5,501 bases of DNA from assembly GCA_036351435.1 (NCBI GenBank), contig JAZBPA010000016.1, forward strand, positions 1-5,501, read 5' to 3'. The notes beneath the pieces are model-generated. The model ran no database searches, had not been told where the DNA came from, and was given only the letters and a program-made list of their open reading frames with translations. A program made the translations under genes and the position numbers. Below are positions 4,307-5,501 of the stretch, piece after piece. The stretch is from JAAUQA01 sp036351435 (GTDB lineage: Bacteria; Pseudomonadota; Gammaproteobacteria; Competibacterales; Competibacteraceae). Numbering within the stretch: position 1 is the stretch's first letter; every line of letters begins with the position of its first letter.

Positions 4307-5501
4307 TTACTGACCCCAATCGCCGGCCACGGGCAAATCGCCGGGAGCGCCGAAGGTATTGATCAGGCACAGATCGTTATCGGGGAAGGCACCACAACCA
4401 TCCCAGATAAAGTTGCCATTATCGAGAAACCACGTGCCGTTGCGGAATACGCCCACTGCTGATTCGCCGGTTCCGGTCCAATCGCCGGCCACGGGCAAAT
4501 CGCCGGGAGCGCCGAAGGAATTCACCAAGCACAGGTCGTCGTTGGGAAAAGAGCCACAACCATCCCAGGTAAAGTTGCCGTTATCGAGAAACCACGTGCC
4601 GTTACGGAATACGCCTACACTGGAATTGCTTTGTGCAGGCGGATTTGTAGATACCACAATCTCTACCCCAGCCGAGCAGTTGTTTCCGGTACTGGATTCA
4701 CCGCTCACCGAATCCACGCAGGCACCGATCCAGTAGGTGCCGGGGTTATTAGGCGCGGTTGTTGACAGGCTTTCGGGCGAAGAATTGTTGGGTGAAAGCC
4801 CGGACACTGGATCGGTGCCCAGTGATGTATCCGTACTGGAAATAGCGGCATCGGTGGAACGGTAATACCGGAGTGTGGTTCCACCGGAAGCGCCATCGCC
4901 TTGATTTTTGACTGTTGCAGTAATGGTGAATGATTGGCCTGGAGTGGGGGTGGCATTGCTAACCCCCGGAGTGATCACCACTAGGTCGGGGGCAGTCGTA
5001 ATGATTGAACTTACGGTAATTTGCACACCAGCCGAACAATTGTTTCCGGTACTGGATTCACCGCTCACCGAATCCACGCAGGCGCCGATCCAGTAGGTGC
5101 CGGGGTTATTAGGCGCGGTTGTTGATAGGCTTTCGGGCGAAGAATTGTTGGGTGAAAGCCCAGACACTGGATCGGTGCCCAATGATGTATCCGTACTGGA
5201 AATAGTGGCATCGGTGGAACGGTAATACCGGAGTGTGGTTCCACCGGAAGCGCCATCGCCCTGATTTTTGACTGTTGCATTAACGGTGAATGATTGGCCT
5301 GGAGTGGGGGTGGTATCGCTAACGTTTGGAGTAATGACCACTAAGTCGGGAGCTGTTGTAATGACTGAGCCCACAGTAATTCTTACCCCAGCCGAGCAGT
5401 TGTTGCCTGTATTGGACTCACCGCTGACCGAATCCACACATGCGCCAAGCCAAAAGGTGCCTGGGCTACTTGGTGCTGTTGTCGAGAAACTTTCTGGCGA
5501 C
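4307..5501 (-). CDS. CARDB-repeat, probably exported protein, C-terminal part (5' end outside window)
   Basis: About 397 C-terminal residues of a larger protein are visible; the frame is open to the right edge (first whole codon 5498-5500), so the GTG at 5437 is internal. The protein has two parts. First come Ig-like repeats with a 120-residue period, each starting APDLVVITP and containing TPGQSFT, ATVKNQGDGASGGTTLRYYRS and GTYWIGACVDSVSGE. These are CARDB-type features (cell-adhesion-related domain in bacteria): two whole repeats and the end of a third. A short linker (NPPAQSNS) leads to two 54-residue modules with VGVFRNGTWFLDNG, WDGCG, DLC, and FGAPGDLPVAGDW. Low lysine, high Ser/Thr/Asn/Gly and cysteines only in regular pairs indicate an extracytoplasmic, disulfide-stabilised protein. 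The signal peptide and any N-terminal catalytic domain would lie outside. It ends AGDWGQ with no visible anchor or sorting motif. The precise role is unknown; adhesion or surface display is inference. Confidence 0.85.
   Translation of the reverse strand, partial: SPESFSTTAPSSPGTFWLGACVDSVSGESNTGNNCSAGVRITVGSVITTAPDLVVITPNVSDTTPTPGQSFTVNATVKNQGDGASGGTTLRYYRSTDATISSTDTSLGTDPVSGLSPNNSSPESLSTTAPNNPGTYWIGACVDSVSGESSTGNNCSAGVQITVSSIITTAPDLVVITPGVSNATPTPGQSFTITATVKNQGDGASGGTTLRYYRSTDAAISSTDTSLGTDPVSGLSPNNSSPESLSTTAPNNPGTYWIGACVDSVSGESSTGNNCSAGVEIVVSTNPPAQSNSSVGVFRNGTWFLDNGNFTWDGCGSFPNDDLCLVNSFGAPGDLPVAGDWTGTGESAVGVFRNGTWFLDNGNFIWDGCGAFPDNDLCLINTFGAPGDLPVAGDWGQ
4310..4456 (-). repeat. 54-residue C-terminal module, second copy
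   Basis: This second copy is offset by exactly 162 bp from the first. It differs at about 14 of the 120 positions compared (4321-4440 against 4483-4602). It ends at AGDWGQ and lacks the TGTGES connector, as expected for a terminal repeat. Confidence 0.8.
4457..4618 (-). repeat. 54-residue C-terminal module, first copy (162 bp)
   Basis: This copy encodes VGVFRNGTWFLDNGNFTWDG, then CGSFPNDDLC, then FGAPGDLPVAGDWTGTGES. The VxVFRNGTW...GDxPVxGDW(xGxG) pattern resembles short blade-type repeats at the C-termini of secreted bacterial proteins. The assignment to a beta-propeller-like fold is inference. Confidence 0.8.
4634..4993 (-). repeat. CARDB repeat unit (360 bp), C-terminal copy
   Basis: This is the last unit, in exact 360-bp register with its neighbour. 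Its end (about 4634-4665) departs from the repeat sequence and becomes the linker to the C-terminal modules. Confidence 0.9.
4994..5353 (-). repeat. CARDB repeat unit (360 bp), upstream copy
   Basis: This is one whole 120-codon unit, from APDLVV through the Cys pair (ACVDS then GNNCSAG) to the linker before the next unit. By direct comparison 5041-5280 differs from 4681-4920 at only 7 of 240 positions. The following 120 positions are clearly more divergent. Confidence 0.9.
5354..5501 (-). repeat. CARDB repeat unit, partial copy at window edge
   Basis: This is the C-terminal end of a third unit in the same 360-bp register, with GACVDSVSGESNTGNNCSAG. It is more divergent: 5401-5501 differs from 5041-5141 at about 23 of 101 positions. 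More units may lie beyond the edge. Confidence 0.85.

Noticed and set aside
4125..4370. 81-codon frame running from the repeat-protein gene into the ure upstream region
   Set aside because: It starts inside another gene in a different frame, crosses the hairpin and has no recognisable domain or ribosome binding site.
4705..5280. Similar open frames in each repeat unit on both strands (4705-4956, 4908-5096, 5065-5280)
   Set aside because: They recur only because the underlying 360-bp unit is duplicated. The repeat-protein frame is the one that shows domain structure.
4634..5501. Tandem repeats as a CRISPR array or mobile element
   Set aside because: The period is 360 bp, the repeats are coding and in frame with protein-domain boundaries, and there are no spacers, transposase or terminal inverted repeats.

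Overview
The window carries a urease operon on the minus strand, flanked by two genes that run off its ends. The genes read leftward in the order ureA (gamma subunit), ureB (beta), ureC (alpha, catalytic), ureE (nickel chaperone) and ureF (maturation factor). They are packed tightly: a 13-nt gap, a 4-nt overlap, a 6-nt gap and an 11-nt overlap. This, with strong ribosome binding sites at ureA, ureB and ureC, points to one co-translated message. All nickel-ligand and catalytic residues expected of UreC are present, so the enzyme looks functional.

Left end (1-575, plus strand): the C-terminal part of an SLC13/DASS-type membrane permease, converging on ureF with a 20-nt gap. Middle (596-4064, minus strand): ureF, ureE, ureC, ureB, ureA. 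Then 242 nt without a gene (4065-4306), which must hold the ure leader and probably its promoter, plus a strong hairpin just behind the next gene. Right end (4307-5501, minus strand): the C-terminal part of a probably exported repeat protein. It has tandem CARDB-like (Ig-fold) repeats of exactly 120 residues, then two copies of a 54-residue module; every visible cysteine belongs to a regularly spaced pair.

UreA and UreB are separate polypeptides and the accessory genes follow the structural ones, the usual bacterial layout. Protein similarity and moderate, slightly GC-rich composition suggest a proteobacterium, most likely a gammaproteobacterium. A methylotroph or other environmental lineage is possible, but this is inference.

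UreABC hydrolyses urea to ammonia and carbamate in the cytoplasm, while UreE and UreF help load the Ni-Ni centre. The other two usual maturation proteins, UreG (GTPase) and UreD/UreH (scaffold), are not encoded here. ureG is absent from its usual place after ureF, which is occupied by the convergent permease gene. I see no evidence of a new defence, mobile or regulatory system. The most unusual parts are the recently duplicated repeats of the surface-type protein and the split urease maturation set.
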